Origin: Emydura subglobosa
Lineage: Eukaryota; Chordata; Testudines; Chelidae
Assembly: GCA_007922225.1 (NCBI GenBank)
Contig: ML679969.1
Location: 20,788,932 to 20,852,931, forward strand
DNA: 64,000 bases
Direction: 5' to 3'
This document shows positions 32,816 to 42,915 of the stretch, piece after piece; the first letter of the stretch is position 1, and each line of letters starts with the position of its first letter. Under the pieces are notes generated by a model that saw only the letters and a list, made by a program, of their open reading frames with translations, did no database searches and was not told where the DNA came from. Position numbers and translations under genes: made by a program.

Positions 32816-34380
32816 AGTCGAGACAGCTGCACCAGCTGCGATCCCCCGTTGGTGTGGAGGGGAATCAGACAGGGGCTGCGTGTGCGGGCGGGGGCCTGTC
32901 TGCCTGTGCATCACTGGGCTCCCTCACTGTAGCCGCCGGCTCCTGCCCATTCTGCCTGCGCTGTTGCCACACTGAGCTGAGTTCCTCCCCCACTCGCCGT
33001 TCCGCCCGTGATGCCGCCATCACCCCTCCTTAATGACCTTCTCACGAAGGGCTGTAATTCTCCACACGCCCTGGGGAGCACAGAGCACTTGGCTGGCATG
33101 ATGCCATCAGCACCCGCCCGAGCACTAAGGGCTCCTTTCCATCAAGCAGAAGAGAAAGCGCAAGAGGGTCCTGCGTGCCCATGTTCCTGTTCCACTGCCA
33201 CCGGCACCATGGCCCCTTTACACTAGGGAGGGCAAGGACCCCCATGCAGAAAGCTCCATGCTTAGGGCCAGACCAAGGGCCGTACAGCCACAGAGATGTA
33301 ACCGCACTGGGAGAGCTCTGCCGGAACAGTTCCCCTGTAGACCAGCCCTTACAGTAAGTACGGGACCTCTCCACAGACCCCTCTGCCTGAGGCCCAGGCC
33401 ACACTGTGTGGGCCCAGAACAGTTCGGACTGTTCGAACAGTCGGCTGCACCAACCTATACCTATAGGAGGAGACGTGCTGCCTTGGGTCTGGGATACAGA
33501 GAGTGGCAAAGAAGCAGGGACTGAGGGAGGGTAAGAGTGGATCTCCTCAGGCAATGCGTTCTAAGAGTGACAGCAATGGGGAGCATAACCTAGTTTTCGG
33601 TTTATGAAATTGGCTCCCCAGATCCCCACTCCTGGAGCCTAGCATGAGCAATTCCAGTCTGTCTGACTCAGCAGAATGGCTGAGGAGAAGATGAGCTAGA
33701 AAGAGACCCGCCTCCCCCAAAGCGCTGGCCCAGCCAGGCACCTTAACCATGGAGCTGGTCAATTGCAAAACAATTGCTCTGTAACTCTGAGCTGGTTTCC
33801 TCTGAGCCAAGAGTCCCCATGCTCCAGGCTCCTCAGGGGCCAGACGACAGCCAGGCCCCCCTGAGAAGGGCAGTGAGTCATGCAGCTTTCTCCCATTGTG
33901 ATAGGAATGTTTACCCACCTGCATGTTTTCCCTGGATAGTGCATTACCCTCTGGTTAATCTCCTTTCTCACTAGTGTCCCTCACACCACAGCCAGCACCT
34001 GGTAAGGAGCAGACAGCTCGTGGAAAAACTCCCGCAGCAGAAGTGATTCACCCGAGCTGTTGGCCAAAGACATCTGGCTGATGACTGCCTCAGCATGCAC
34101 TCAGTGTAACAAGGACTCACTACTCCAGACAGAGGAGCTACTATCCTGGCCAATAGCTGGCCCAGCCCTGCCGAGGAGCTGGACGTGCTGAGCTCCGAGC
34201 ACTGTAGCTGCTTCGCGCTCTCAATTTCAGAGACGGGAGCCTTGCCAAGGCAAGTCCAAGCCGAACCTTGGAACTGCTGCGGCTCCGTCTTGAGACCTGC
34301 GGGGACTGACCCAGCTCCTCCTTGGAGTATGTCAATACAGCCTCCTGTCTGTTCAGAGCCAGGGAACCCAGGCTTGCGGC
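32816..34380. other. No gene recognised; possible MITE piece near 33,200-33,350
   Basis: Mostly GC-rich unique DNA. The words CCGTACAGCCACAGAGATGT, GGGAGAGCTCTGCCGGAACA and TAGACCAGCCCTTA near 33,270-33,350 resemble the right end of reptile palindromic DNA elements, but the left end cannot be found. Confidence 0.35.
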
Positions 34381-34385
34381 CCCTG

Positions 34386-34555
34386 TTTGCATACACTTTG
34401 TATCAATTTACATATCATTAGTTGGGGATCAGCTAGGATTTGCTTCTGCTCACAGCTTTGTTTCAGGAGAGGTAAAATGCAGTTTAAATAAAGCTGCTCA
34501 GGGACCTTCATGCATAGTGGGGCTCTTTAAAAGGAGCATATACATGCTGCGTGGC
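34386..34555. promoter_or_regulatory. AT-rich island with octamer-like words
   Basis: TTTGCATACACTTTGTATCA, TTTACATATCATTAG, GGTAAAATGCAGTTTAAATA and CTCTTTAAAAGGAGCATATA form an AT-rich stretch. TTTGCATA and ATTTACATATC resemble POU/octamer sites. It is possibly a conserved enhancer, but this is untested. Confidence 0.25.
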
Positions 34556-34815
34556 TGGAGCCACAGGGGCTGCTGCACCAGCGCCTCAGTGAGCTGGAAT
34601 GAGAGAGGCCTGTGAGCCGCTGGGCTCGGGGACCAGGCAGCACTATGGCAGCTGAAATGCATCTCCGGTAAGTAGGAAATGATGCACGGTAACAACAGTC
34701 TCCACGTGCCATATACCACGCTGGGCTCTGGCCCACAGGCTCCTCTGAGGGGAAAGGCTTGCAGACTCAATGTGCATGTCAGAGCAGCGTGCAGCCGCAT
34801 CTCACAAAGCGCCTT
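34556..34815. other. No gene recognised
   Basis: Short unique spacer before the CR1. A sense reading into CR1 may begin a little earlier than annotated. Confidence 0.35.
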
Positions 34816-34819
34816 ACTA

Positions 34820-35270
34820 GGGTGGGACAGCCTAATTTGGCAATTGACTGATCTTTGACTACGAGCAGTAAATATGCCCAATGGCCTGTGAAGGGATGTT
34901 AGATGGGTGGGTTCTGAGTTAATACAGAGAATTCTTTCCTGGCTGTCTGGCTGGTTAGTCTTGCCCACATGCTCAAGGTTTAGCTGATTGCTATATTTGG
35001 GGTCTGGAAGGAATTTTCCCCCAGGGCAGATTGGCAGAGGCTCTGGGTGGTTTTGCCTTCCTCTGCAGCATGGAGCACGGGTCACTTGCTGGTGTATTCT
35101 CTGTACCTTGAAGTTTTTAAACCATGATTTGAGGACTTCAGTAACTTAGCCATAGGTTAGGGGTCTATTGCAGGAATGGGTGGGTGAGATTCTGTGGCCT
35201 GCATTGTGCAGGAGGTCAGACTAGATGATCATATTGCTCCCTTCTGACCTTAAATTCTCTGAATCTACAG
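34820..35270 (+). mobile_element. CR1 LINE 3' region, well preserved
   Basis: The untranslated 3' region of a CR1 is nearly complete: TGCCCAATGGCCTGTGAAGG, GAGAATTCTTTCCTGGCTG, AGTCTTGCCCACATGCTCA, GGAAGGAATTTTCCCCCAG, TTTTGCCTTCCTCTGCAGC, GGGTCACTTGCTGG, TTTTTAAACCATGATTTGAG, then GGCCTGCATTGTGCAGGAGG and TCAGACTAGATGATCATA, with CTTCTGACCTTAAATTC at the end. This copy gives the best sense tail in the window. No coding sequence is present. Confidence 0.85.
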
Positions 35271-36695
35271 CTGCCCTCCCCAAGCACCTCCCTTGTGAAA
35301 ATCCAACATGCTTTGAAAGGGGGAGGGGGAGAGATGCTATAATGCCCCACTGAAATGCCCTTGGCAATGCTGGGGCAATCAGACTGGCCAGGGCAAGGCG
35401 ATGTTCTGAGGCCTCACAGGTCTTTCTGTGGGGTGGGGGATCCCCGCCTGGAGGGGTCAGGGGCACAGCTCGGGAGGAGGAAGGTGGAGTGATGGCTGAT
35501 CAGTGACTCCTTTACCCTGGCTCCTTAGATGAGAGCAAGGGGCGCTGCCATGAAATGAATGGCTGGTAAATTCAGAGTCAAGAGAAGATGCTTCTCTGTG
35601 CAGCACCTGTGGAGCCCCCTGCCCCGCCATGGGCTGGGTGCTGAAGGGCCACAGTTACATGCCAAGAGGAACCTGCTCTGCATGTTAATATAGAGCTATC
35701 CAACTCCTTCCCTCCTCCCCCCATCCCGCTCAGCCCCTTTCTCCCGAGAGAATTGCTTGAGACTTGACCCTCCTTGTTCAAAGGCTTGGTTTGAGGAGAG
35801 CCTTTCCAGCCTACAGGGCAGCTGTAGTTGACTTTGCTGCGGCACCGCCTCTGCACCCTGACCGGACGAGGCTCTGCTCCTCGGCTGGGTGAGCTTTCGC
35901 CACACGTGATTGGCGCTGTCGGCTGGAGCTGCCACGTGGCTGCCTCCCTGGGCCAAGCTCAGCCTGCCCCAGAGACGTAGCTGCTGGTCTCAGCTCCTGT
36001 TGGATGCAGAATTAGAGCGGTCAGGTCCCTCGGACAGCGAGTCCGGCCCTTACACTGAGCCTGTCGTGGTGAGGAGCCAGGACTCCCCAGGGAAGGACTG
36101 CGTTCACTAGCACTAGCCAGCACCAGAACAGGGCCATGGGCATGTGACATGTCAAGCTCTGGACCTTGGTTGTGACCCACATTTATGGGACTCCAACAGC
36201 CACTCTATGGTGCAGAGAATTCAGTGGCTGATGGTCATGCAGGACCCATCCTTCCCGGCCCTGCATCAGTCACCTGCTCTGGGGCAGGACAAGAACTGGC
36301 AGTAACTGCTCCCAACGGCTCCCAGGCAGGCAAGGAAACAGCTATAATCCCATCCTGACAGGAGCTCAGTACAGAACTCTGCACATCCACGGCACCTTCC
36401 TTCTGGCAAATAGCTAGGGAGCCACACAATCCCGGGGCAGGTCAGGATTGTGCCCATCTCACAGGGCAGCCTCCTAAGACAACCAGGCTGGGTCCGCCCT
36501 AAGGGTTTCCTGAAAGTGTCCCCTGTCACATTGCCACTGATGGTAGCAACAGGAGCACTAGTGTGAACTGGCTGCCAGCATTCTTCCCAGTGGCTCAGTG
36601 CATGCCCACCAGCAGCAGCAAGTCCGTGCTGGAGCTGGAGCAGGTGGTAGAGATAAACCTGGGTTGGTGCAATGGTGGGAAGTGTTTAGAAACAT
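35271..36695. other. No gene recognised
   Basis: GC-rich unique DNA. Open frames on the minus strand (35,578-35,956) carry no domain. Confidence 0.4.
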
Positions 36696-36699
36696 TCAC

Positions 36700-36830
36700 A
36701 AGGCCGGGGAAGTCAGGGAACGTGCTCAAGTTCACACAGTGAGTCAGTAGCAAGGCTGGGAATAGAACCTAAGAGCCCCAGTTCCCAGCTGTAATAATTG
36801 GGCAGCACTGCCTCTCCCTACATAAAACCC
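36700..36830 (-). mobile_element. MIR/CORE-SINE fragment, antisense
   Basis: GTGCTCAAGTTCACACAGTG, AGTCAGTAGCAAGGCTGGGA, ATAGAACCTAAGAGCCCCAG and TTGGGCAGCACTGCCTCTCC match the antisense 5' half of MIR (CCAAGGTCACACAGCTAGTAAG..CAGAGC.GGGA.T.GAACCCAG..). The copy is heavily mutated. Confidence 0.65.
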
Positions 36831-37634
36831 TCCGCCAGTAGGCTGAGATTTGGACAGTAGGAAAGTCGGGAAATTCAGAGCTAGCATTGCCAGGTGTTTA
36901 GCCTGTTGTACTGAAAGAGTAACCGGATAACACTGGGCAACAGCACTTATTGTTCAGTAAATGATACAACAGATGGCTACACAACTGCAGTTTCCCTATA
37001 ACCCCCAATGTTTGGCCCTAGCAACATGCATCTCGGCAGCTGCAGAAAGTTGTGTGAAGGAACATGTTGTAGGATGCCCTGTCACGCTACAGGGTCGAGC
37101 CAGGCCGCAGTGAAGACCTTCACTGAATTCCCTGCCCATAGCGTGATTATCTTGCAGCTGTCGTTCCACCTGGGCAGCTGGGGCCTCGGGGGCTAGGGCA
37201 GATTTTCAAGGCATTGGAAGTTGATGGGAGCTGGGCACTGTCTGCCACTGGTGCCTTTGGAAACCCCTTCTGTGCATCTGCTTGTGGGCAGGAGACAATG
37301 TAAGAGGCTCCTGGAGCCGAGAGAGAATTCACGTCTCTGGATTACGGAACCAGTCTAGGAAAGTCTGGGGCAGCTGCAGGGAGAAGAACCTGCAATGCTG
37401 TGTGTCCCCTTAGAGAGGGTCCTTGGGGTTGGGAGGGGATTCCAGGGCCCTTGCAACAGGGGAAGAGAAGCACCTGGAGTCGATCTCTCGGCCCTCCTGC
37501 GATGGACGGGGAGTTCTCCTCCCACCCACTGCCTCATCTCAGCAGAGAGCCAGGCATGCTGGAGTGTGCTGGAGCAAGAAAAACTAAGGAATGGGGGGAA
37601 AAAAAATCTTTTCATCTCAAAGGTTCCATTTGTC
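36831..37634. other. No gene recognised
   Basis: Mixed unique DNA with no supported feature. A run of 8 A follows GGGG near 37,600. Confidence 0.4.
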
Positions 37635-37639
37635 CTACT

Positions 37640-38220
37640 TCCTCCCATCTCCAGCAATTAACTTGAAGGGAGACATCACTGCTAATTGAGCAGTGGAGAT
37701 CGGGGCAACAATTAGGCCTTTTGACAAGAGAGGGACGGATCCAAGGCTTAAAATGATAGGGAATGGTTTCTATGGCGATAGAACTTCCCTCGCGTTCTTG
37801 CCGGCCACGGAAATGATCCAGATGTAGATTTTGCCCTGATTAATGATTTAATGAAAATAAAGAAAATTCTTCTTTAAAAAAATCGATGGGCCGCACTGTT
37901 TCTCCTGAGTCAATGGCTGCAGAGAGAATCGATGTTCTTCCAGGGCTGGGAGCTCAGTGAAATCTATTACAGCAACGTGCCAAGGACGGCAAGCAGCCCT
38001 GCTGGTTGGTAATTAGGCAGCGGGCTCACACAGGGAAACGTGAGGGCTATATTCAGAGCGCTGATCAAAGGAGCTGCCCATCAAAGAGCTCCTCACATTG
38101 GCATCTCCAGCAAACTTTCTCTCCAGCATCGCAGCTCTTCTCCCTACCTTGCTTTTACCTTTTCTTCTTCACAACATTCTCACTTTTGGTTTTAATTATT
38201 CAGAGCGTTCCCGTGCAGGG
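37640..38220. promoter_or_regulatory. Long AT-rich island with RFX- and TCF-like words
   Basis: This is the longest AT-rich island of the window. It holds CAGCAATTAACTTGAAGG, CTGCTAATTGAGCAG, GGGGCAACAATTAGGCC, an RFX-like GTTTCTATGGCGAT at 37,766-37,779, CTGATTAATGATTTAATG, and two TCF/LEF-like ATCAAAG words (38,064-38,070 and 38,080-38,086). It ends with TTTTGGTTTTAATTATTCAG. An enhancer function is inferred from composition. No transcript feature is visible. Confidence 0.3.
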
Positions 38221-38335
38221 AGGAAAACAGCATGCAGGCGGCACTGCTGGGGAGCAGAACGGGGCAGCCAGGAACAGGGACCTCACTTTGCTAGTATGCA
38301 CTGGAAGGGGGCAGGGGAATGGACCCATCCAGGCT
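38221..38335. other. No gene recognised
   Basis: Short GC-rich spacer. Confidence 0.4.
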
Positions 38336-38339
38336 GGGG

Positions 38340-38520
38340 GAGGGACACAGTGCCCTGGCCAGGGGGTGGCAAGTTCTTCAACCCTGTATCCCTTGCTGGG
38401 GGCAGTGGGGTTGGGATGTCTGGCCGTGGGAGGGAGCAGAGCCCTGGGCAGTGGGTGGTGAGATGTCAGGCCCTGCCCGGGGGCAGCGGGTTTGGAATGT
38501 CTGGCTGTGGGAGGGAGCCA
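38340..38520 (+). repeat. 80-bp tandem duplication
   Basis: GGGCAGTGGGGTTGGGATGT at about 38,400 recurs as GGGCAGCGGGTTTGGAATGT at about 38,480, followed in both by CTGGC-GTGGGAGGGAGC. A third, weaker relative lies near 38,345. The open frames that run across this segment on both strands reflect the repeat. Confidence 0.6.
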
Positions 38521-39719
38521 TGCTGGGACCACTGTCTGTGTGGGGCAGGGGCTCTCCTGCAGTGTGCTGATAACAAATGGAGGGCAGGCATGGGGGGCTT
38601 TGCTGCTGGCAGCAGGGAGCTGCCCTTTCCCTGCTGTGGCTCAGAGCAGGATTAGGTTCCCGGGCTCTAGGCTGGTCACACCACCTGGCTGGGTCCTGCA
38701 GCAAAGCCGTCTCCTCTGTAGAATTCAGTGCGGCAATGCCCCTGGCAGGGAGTTCTTGGAAACATCCCAATCACCTTCTGGGGCCCAGGCAGGCGCCGTG
38801 TGCCCCCTGCACCGTGCGCTGTGCAGAGATGGCTGGGAGAACACAGACACACATCTGCAGACTTAAATAGAACCATCATCCCCCTCCCCCGGACATTTGT
38901 CCCCCACCGGAAAGGCCTGGCAGAGCTGGCTGGCAGGGGGAGGGGACCCAGCCACAGAGCCGTCCAGTGCTGCTGTCAACCTCACAAATGTGGCTCCCAA
39001 GTTAGCCCGATCTCGGTGACAGACAGCAAGCGGCTGTGAAGGATGCCAGAGCCTCCAGTGCTGGGGGCCACGGCCACCGAGCTGAGAGTTGCTGTCCTGC
39101 AGCCGGGAGCGGGCAAGTGCCCATCTGGTGGAGCTAATCCCGCCACAGCGGAGATGCCACTAATGATCTCGGCGCCTGTGACATAATGCACTGTGTCCTG
39201 CCTCCCCGCAGTAGCCTCCCATTTCTCAAGAGCTGCTAACAACGACAGTGTCCGGAGGCACTGGGGGAGGGGGATAAGTCTTCTAACAGCATCTAAGATA
39301 GCCCCTCTCCCAGCCTCTGGCCCAAACCTCCCGCTAACTTCCCCTTGGCCTTGCCAGTCACACAGGGTCCTGCATCCAGGCTAGTCAGCAGCATTTTGTG
39401 ATTCTCACATGGACAATGCCTTTTCCTGAGTAAGAGTCTGGGGCGTGCAGCTGAGTCTCTGAACCATGCATAACCCATAGCTCAGGGCTTTCTTAAGGCC
39501 CATGTCCATCTGCATCCATCAGCAACATCTGTTTTCTGCCATGTGACGCAGCACAGGCGAATGGTGGGCGGGACGGCAGCAGAGCAGGGACCTTGCTGGA
39601 GAGCCAGGCAGGGCAGCGGAGGAGAAAGCGTTCTACCGGCCCTTTCTGCTCCTTCCTGCGCGCACAGATCTTGCTGAGTCCACGCGAGCGGCGCTCACTC
39701 CGCATTGCACTCTGCTGCC
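38521..39719. other. No gene recognised
   Basis: GC-rich unique DNA. No gene is supported. Confidence 0.4.
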
Positions 39720-39729
39720 CATCTGTTCA

Positions 39730-39800
39730 ATATTTAAAACAAGCAAATCAGGGTTTTTTTGCTTGCAAACCTACTTTATTGCTTAGGCAATCAGAACGCT
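39730..39800 (-). mobile_element. Possible LTR fragment related to the 7.7-kb LTR
   Basis: ACCTACTTTATTGCTTAGGC followed by AATCAGAACG (from about 39,770) resembles ACCCTACTTTATTGCTTAGA followed by ATTCAGAATG (7810-7840). On the minus strand both contain AAGCAATAAAGTAG with a polyadenylation signal. Only about 30 bases match, so this may be a relic of the same family or chance. Confidence 0.3.
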
Positions 39801-40095
39801 GCTGGGATGGGGCGGGCAAGGGCTGCCCTGCAAGGGGCCAGGGTGACGACGCAGCACAATCCAGGTCTGCAGCACTCAGCCCTTCCCTGTGCAGAGTCAT
39901 CAAAACCAAAGCCCATCGAAAAGCAAAATGCACGTCTTCAGAACGACCCTGGCAAGGGCTGGGATGGATTGGCAGGTCCCAAGGGCAACCAGGCCCATTG
40001 CACTCACAATGCGGCTTCCTGCCTCTGCCAAGCAGTTCTCCTAGGGATGGGGCTGGTGCTTCCCGGAGCAATGGGACATTTCTCTCTCCACGATG
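39801..40095. other. No gene recognised
   Basis: GC-rich DNA leading into the 45-bp repeat. Weak relatives of the repeat unit (GCAGTTCTCCTAGGGATGGG, GGAGCAATGGGACATTTC) occur from 40,029. Confidence 0.4.
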
Positions 40096-40350
40096 GGCAG
40101 TTCCCATAGCGACAGGGTGTTTAATTCCATCCCTAGGCTTGGCAGTTCCCATAGCAACAGGGTGTTTAATTCCATTCCTAGGCTGGGCAGTTCCCATAGC
40201 AACAGGGTGGGTAGGCTGGGCAGTTCCCATAGCATCAGTGTTTATCCCCCTTTCCACTCTGCGTGGCTCCCACAGCAATGGGAGAGTTTCCCACCCTAAT
40301 CTGAGCAGTTCCTATAACAATGGGGCACTTCCCTCCATGCACCAGGCAGG
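40096..40350 (+). repeat. 45-bp minisatellite with RFX-like half-sites
   Basis: Units GGGCAGTTCCCATAGCAACA, then GGGTGTTTAATTCCATTCC and TAGGCT, start at about 40,096, 40,141, 40,186 and 40,218, with spacings of 45, 45 and 32. Degenerate units follow to 40,350. Each of the first four carries a CCCATAGCRAC-like word (40,103; 40,148; 40,193; 40,226), similar to half of an RFX X-box. The plus- and minus-strand open frames here have matching repeated phrases and are not genes. Confidence 0.75.
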
Positions 40351-41505
40351 TCCCTCAGTGTGAGGAGTCCCAACTTATTCTGAGGAACTGCTCAGCCATT
40401 AGGTTGACCATCTGATATCAAACCTCCCAGGCCCTCAAAGATCTGGATGCTGCATTTATTGAACAAAGGAGCAATGCCCAAGTCAGCTTTCCCTGAAGCC
40501 CCAGCCTCTAGCTGTCCTAGGGCAGGTCTTTGCCCCCCGGGACTCGTCAGGTTCATACCCTGACAGCGGAGGAGGAAACTCCAAACCATGCAGCTTCCCA
40601 GCTTTATTAACACAACTAAATGAGGGAGGAAAAGCACAGGGGACTGATAAACCAATCAAACCCCAGGCAAGTGGGTTAACAGCAAATCATCAGATTAATC
40701 TAATGATCAGATTGATTAAATCATATCAAAGAGACCAGCAAATCCTTGTCAACTCTATGTCTTAATTCGGGATGGCAGTGGTCTTCTCGAGCTGTCAGTC
40801 TCCAAATGACAAGGGCTTTCTCAGTCAGTGCCAATCAATAGACTCAGGGGCCAGCCAAGTGCTGATCTGGGGAAGGTCAGATCACTCCCAGGTTGATGCT
40901 AATGTTCGGCCTGTGGCTCTGGGCCTGCCCAAATGATAATAGGTGAGAGCCAAGCCCTTCTCCTCCTCCTCCCCCTGCGCAGGGTCACAATGGAACTGTT
41001 CGGTGCAATTCAAGGTGACACAGCTTGTTGCATTTAATATTCAAATGCAAATCCAGGTGAAAATCTCATGATTTTTCCAAATTAAACATACAGCTCCTAA
41101 CCCATGAAACGTGTGTGTGTGATCTTTAGACACAAGGGTTGTTTAAACTAGGGTCGTTTTAGGTAATTGACCTATTCTATAGGCACCATTCTCAACTAGA
41201 GTCTGTGAGTTCTATCCGTCCATGCACAAACATGCTCACACATACTCACGCCCAGCCATCTGCTGGAGTTACAAACAAGTGCAAGAATGCTAACGTAGAG
41301 GCTATTCCATAATAGAAACTGGAAAAAGGAAACAAACCCCAAAAGGTCGATGCTTATACAGGATGGCTGTCGCAGCTCTGGTGGTTTCATTCAGAGGAAG
41401 CTGGTCCGTGGTTGAAAAGTTTAGCTGGGAGTCTTATTGGCTCCGATGTTTAATGCTGCTGGATGTGCTGGCTGGCTAGAGGCTACCTGCTTGTTGTCAC
41501 TGAAT
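40351..41505. other. No gene recognised; AT-richer DNA
   Basis: This part is AT-richer than its surroundings (40,600-40,760 and 41,020-41,360), and words such as CCAGCTTTATTAACACAAC suggest old interspersed repeats I cannot name. No gene is supported. Confidence 0.4.
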
Positions 41506-41509
41506 CTCA

Positions 41510-41680
41510 GGCTTGGTCTGTACTTCCAGCCTATACTGGCATAGCTATGCTGGCCCGAGGTATGAGAAAACCACAAACGCCTGACCAAGATACTAATTCC
41601 CGCAACTCCCGGGGTAGACACAGCTGTGCGGACAGAAGAGTGCACTGGCAGAAAACCTCCTTCTGCTGCTTTATGCTGCA
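41510..41680 (+). mobile_element. Partial palindromic DNA element (MITE-like)
   Basis: The words GGCTTGGTCTGTACTTCCAG, CCTATACTGGCATAGCTATG, GTATGAGAAAACCAC, TGACCAAGATACTAATTCCC and GGGGTAGACACAGCTGTGCG match the left half of a reptile element with TATACTGGCATA and GGTGTAGACA words. The mirrored right half is not found. Confidence 0.5.
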
Positions 41681-42760
41681 TATAAGTAAGCACAGGCCTT
41701 TTTGTCAGGCACAGCCAGAGGCAGCAGCCAGTACAAGCAAAAAAACCAGGAGCCAGAACCAAGCCAGCAGCAAGGTGAGGAGAATGCAGAAATGTTTGTA
41801 GTATTTTGACGAATATGTGTGACTCAGTTTACCCACCCATGTGCATTGCTGCCTGCTGGGACTAAAGGGGTTGTTTTGTCCTAGGGGAGAGATGGAGAGA
41901 GGCAGGGCTGGGTGTTACAAATGTTGTCTGACTTGGCCCATTATTAAAGCCAGAACAGAATCAGCACCTATGAATGGATTCCCTTGGGAGACAATGGAAG
42001 AGGCAAAGACCGGACGTTAATGCGAAAGCACTAGGAAGCCTGGGCAGGCTGAACGTGGGACACAGCAGAGGCTGCAACTGGGATCAAAGCCAGGAGGTGG
42101 CAGGTGGCTGTGTTAAGAGCTGAGCTCTGACAACCCAGAGACTGAGGTGGATTTGAGGCATCTCTGGAAAGTGAGCCAGAGGGTTTTGCTAAGATGGTCT
42201 CTGAGCTAAGCTTGGTGTTTCCATGCTAAGCCAGTCTTTCTGCTGCTGATTTCCAGGGACTCAAGCATGCTCCCGTGCTCTGCAAGGCCATGCCCTGGGT
42301 GCATTGCTCCCTGAAGGGTGGAAAGCCTCGTATCAGGAGGTTGAACTCAGGGACACTCACTGTGCCCAGCACATGGAGAGAAGCAGGGGTGTTGAAGCCA
42401 GAAGACCCAGCCTTGGAGTTGGAGAGCTGCAGAGCTCACCTGTGTAAAAGCAAAGACTTTTGGCTGGCCAGTAACAGAGGCAAGCTGCTTAGGCAAAGGA
42501 CACGGCCTGCAAATGATGATACGGGGCTTCTCCCTTTCGTTCATGGGTCGTTCATGGCAGCCTGGCCAATTCCTCCCCTTGGAACGCCTTTCAGAGCTCC
42601 TTGGGGAAGCAGACGGGGCCCTCCTCTTCTGAAGTCACTGGCATCACCCTGCCAGGCCCTCTTATGAAGACGAAGGACCCACTTCAGGCTCAGAAAGCCA
42701 CATACCCCAAATATACCCCAGCAGGCAGCTGCTCCCCAGGGAGCTGTAGACATTGAGATC
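41681..42760. other. No gene recognised
   Basis: Mixed unique DNA. The 130-codon frame at 42,275-42,667 has no recognised domain. Confidence 0.4.
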
Positions 42761-42764
42761 ATGG

Positions 42765-42915
42765 GCGGAACTGGTTGAAAAATTTCATTGATGTTTTCTT
42801 CCATCAAAAAATACCATTTTATTGAAACCAAGAGTGGTGGTGAAAAAGCTGGTGGCTGAGGCACTCATCTAGGATGGGGAGACTACAGTTCACATCCCTG
42901 CACTGAGAAGTCAAA
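42765..42915 (+). mobile_element. Reptile repeat plus tRNA-like SINE head
   Basis: 42,765-42,848 holds AT-rich words (GGTTGAAAAATTTCATTG, CCATCAAAAAATACCATTTT) of a repeat I recall from turtles. Directly after it, GGTGGCTGAGGCACTCATCT and GACTACAGTTCACATCCCTG resemble the A box and B box of a tRNA-derived SINE (MIR head). Both parts are degraded. Confidence 0.4.

Noticed and set aside
40096..40350. CRISPR-like array
   Set aside because: Repeats are head-to-tail without unique spacers and the DNA is vertebrate, so it is a minisatellite.
39593..40363. 256-codon plus-strand frame with repeated SNRV-like phrases, and its minus-strand twin
   Set aside because: The repeated phrases are translations of the 45-bp minisatellite.
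42838..42915. Functional tRNA gene
   Set aside because: A- and B-box-like words are present, but no cloverleaf can be drawn. It fits a decayed tRNA-derived SINE head.
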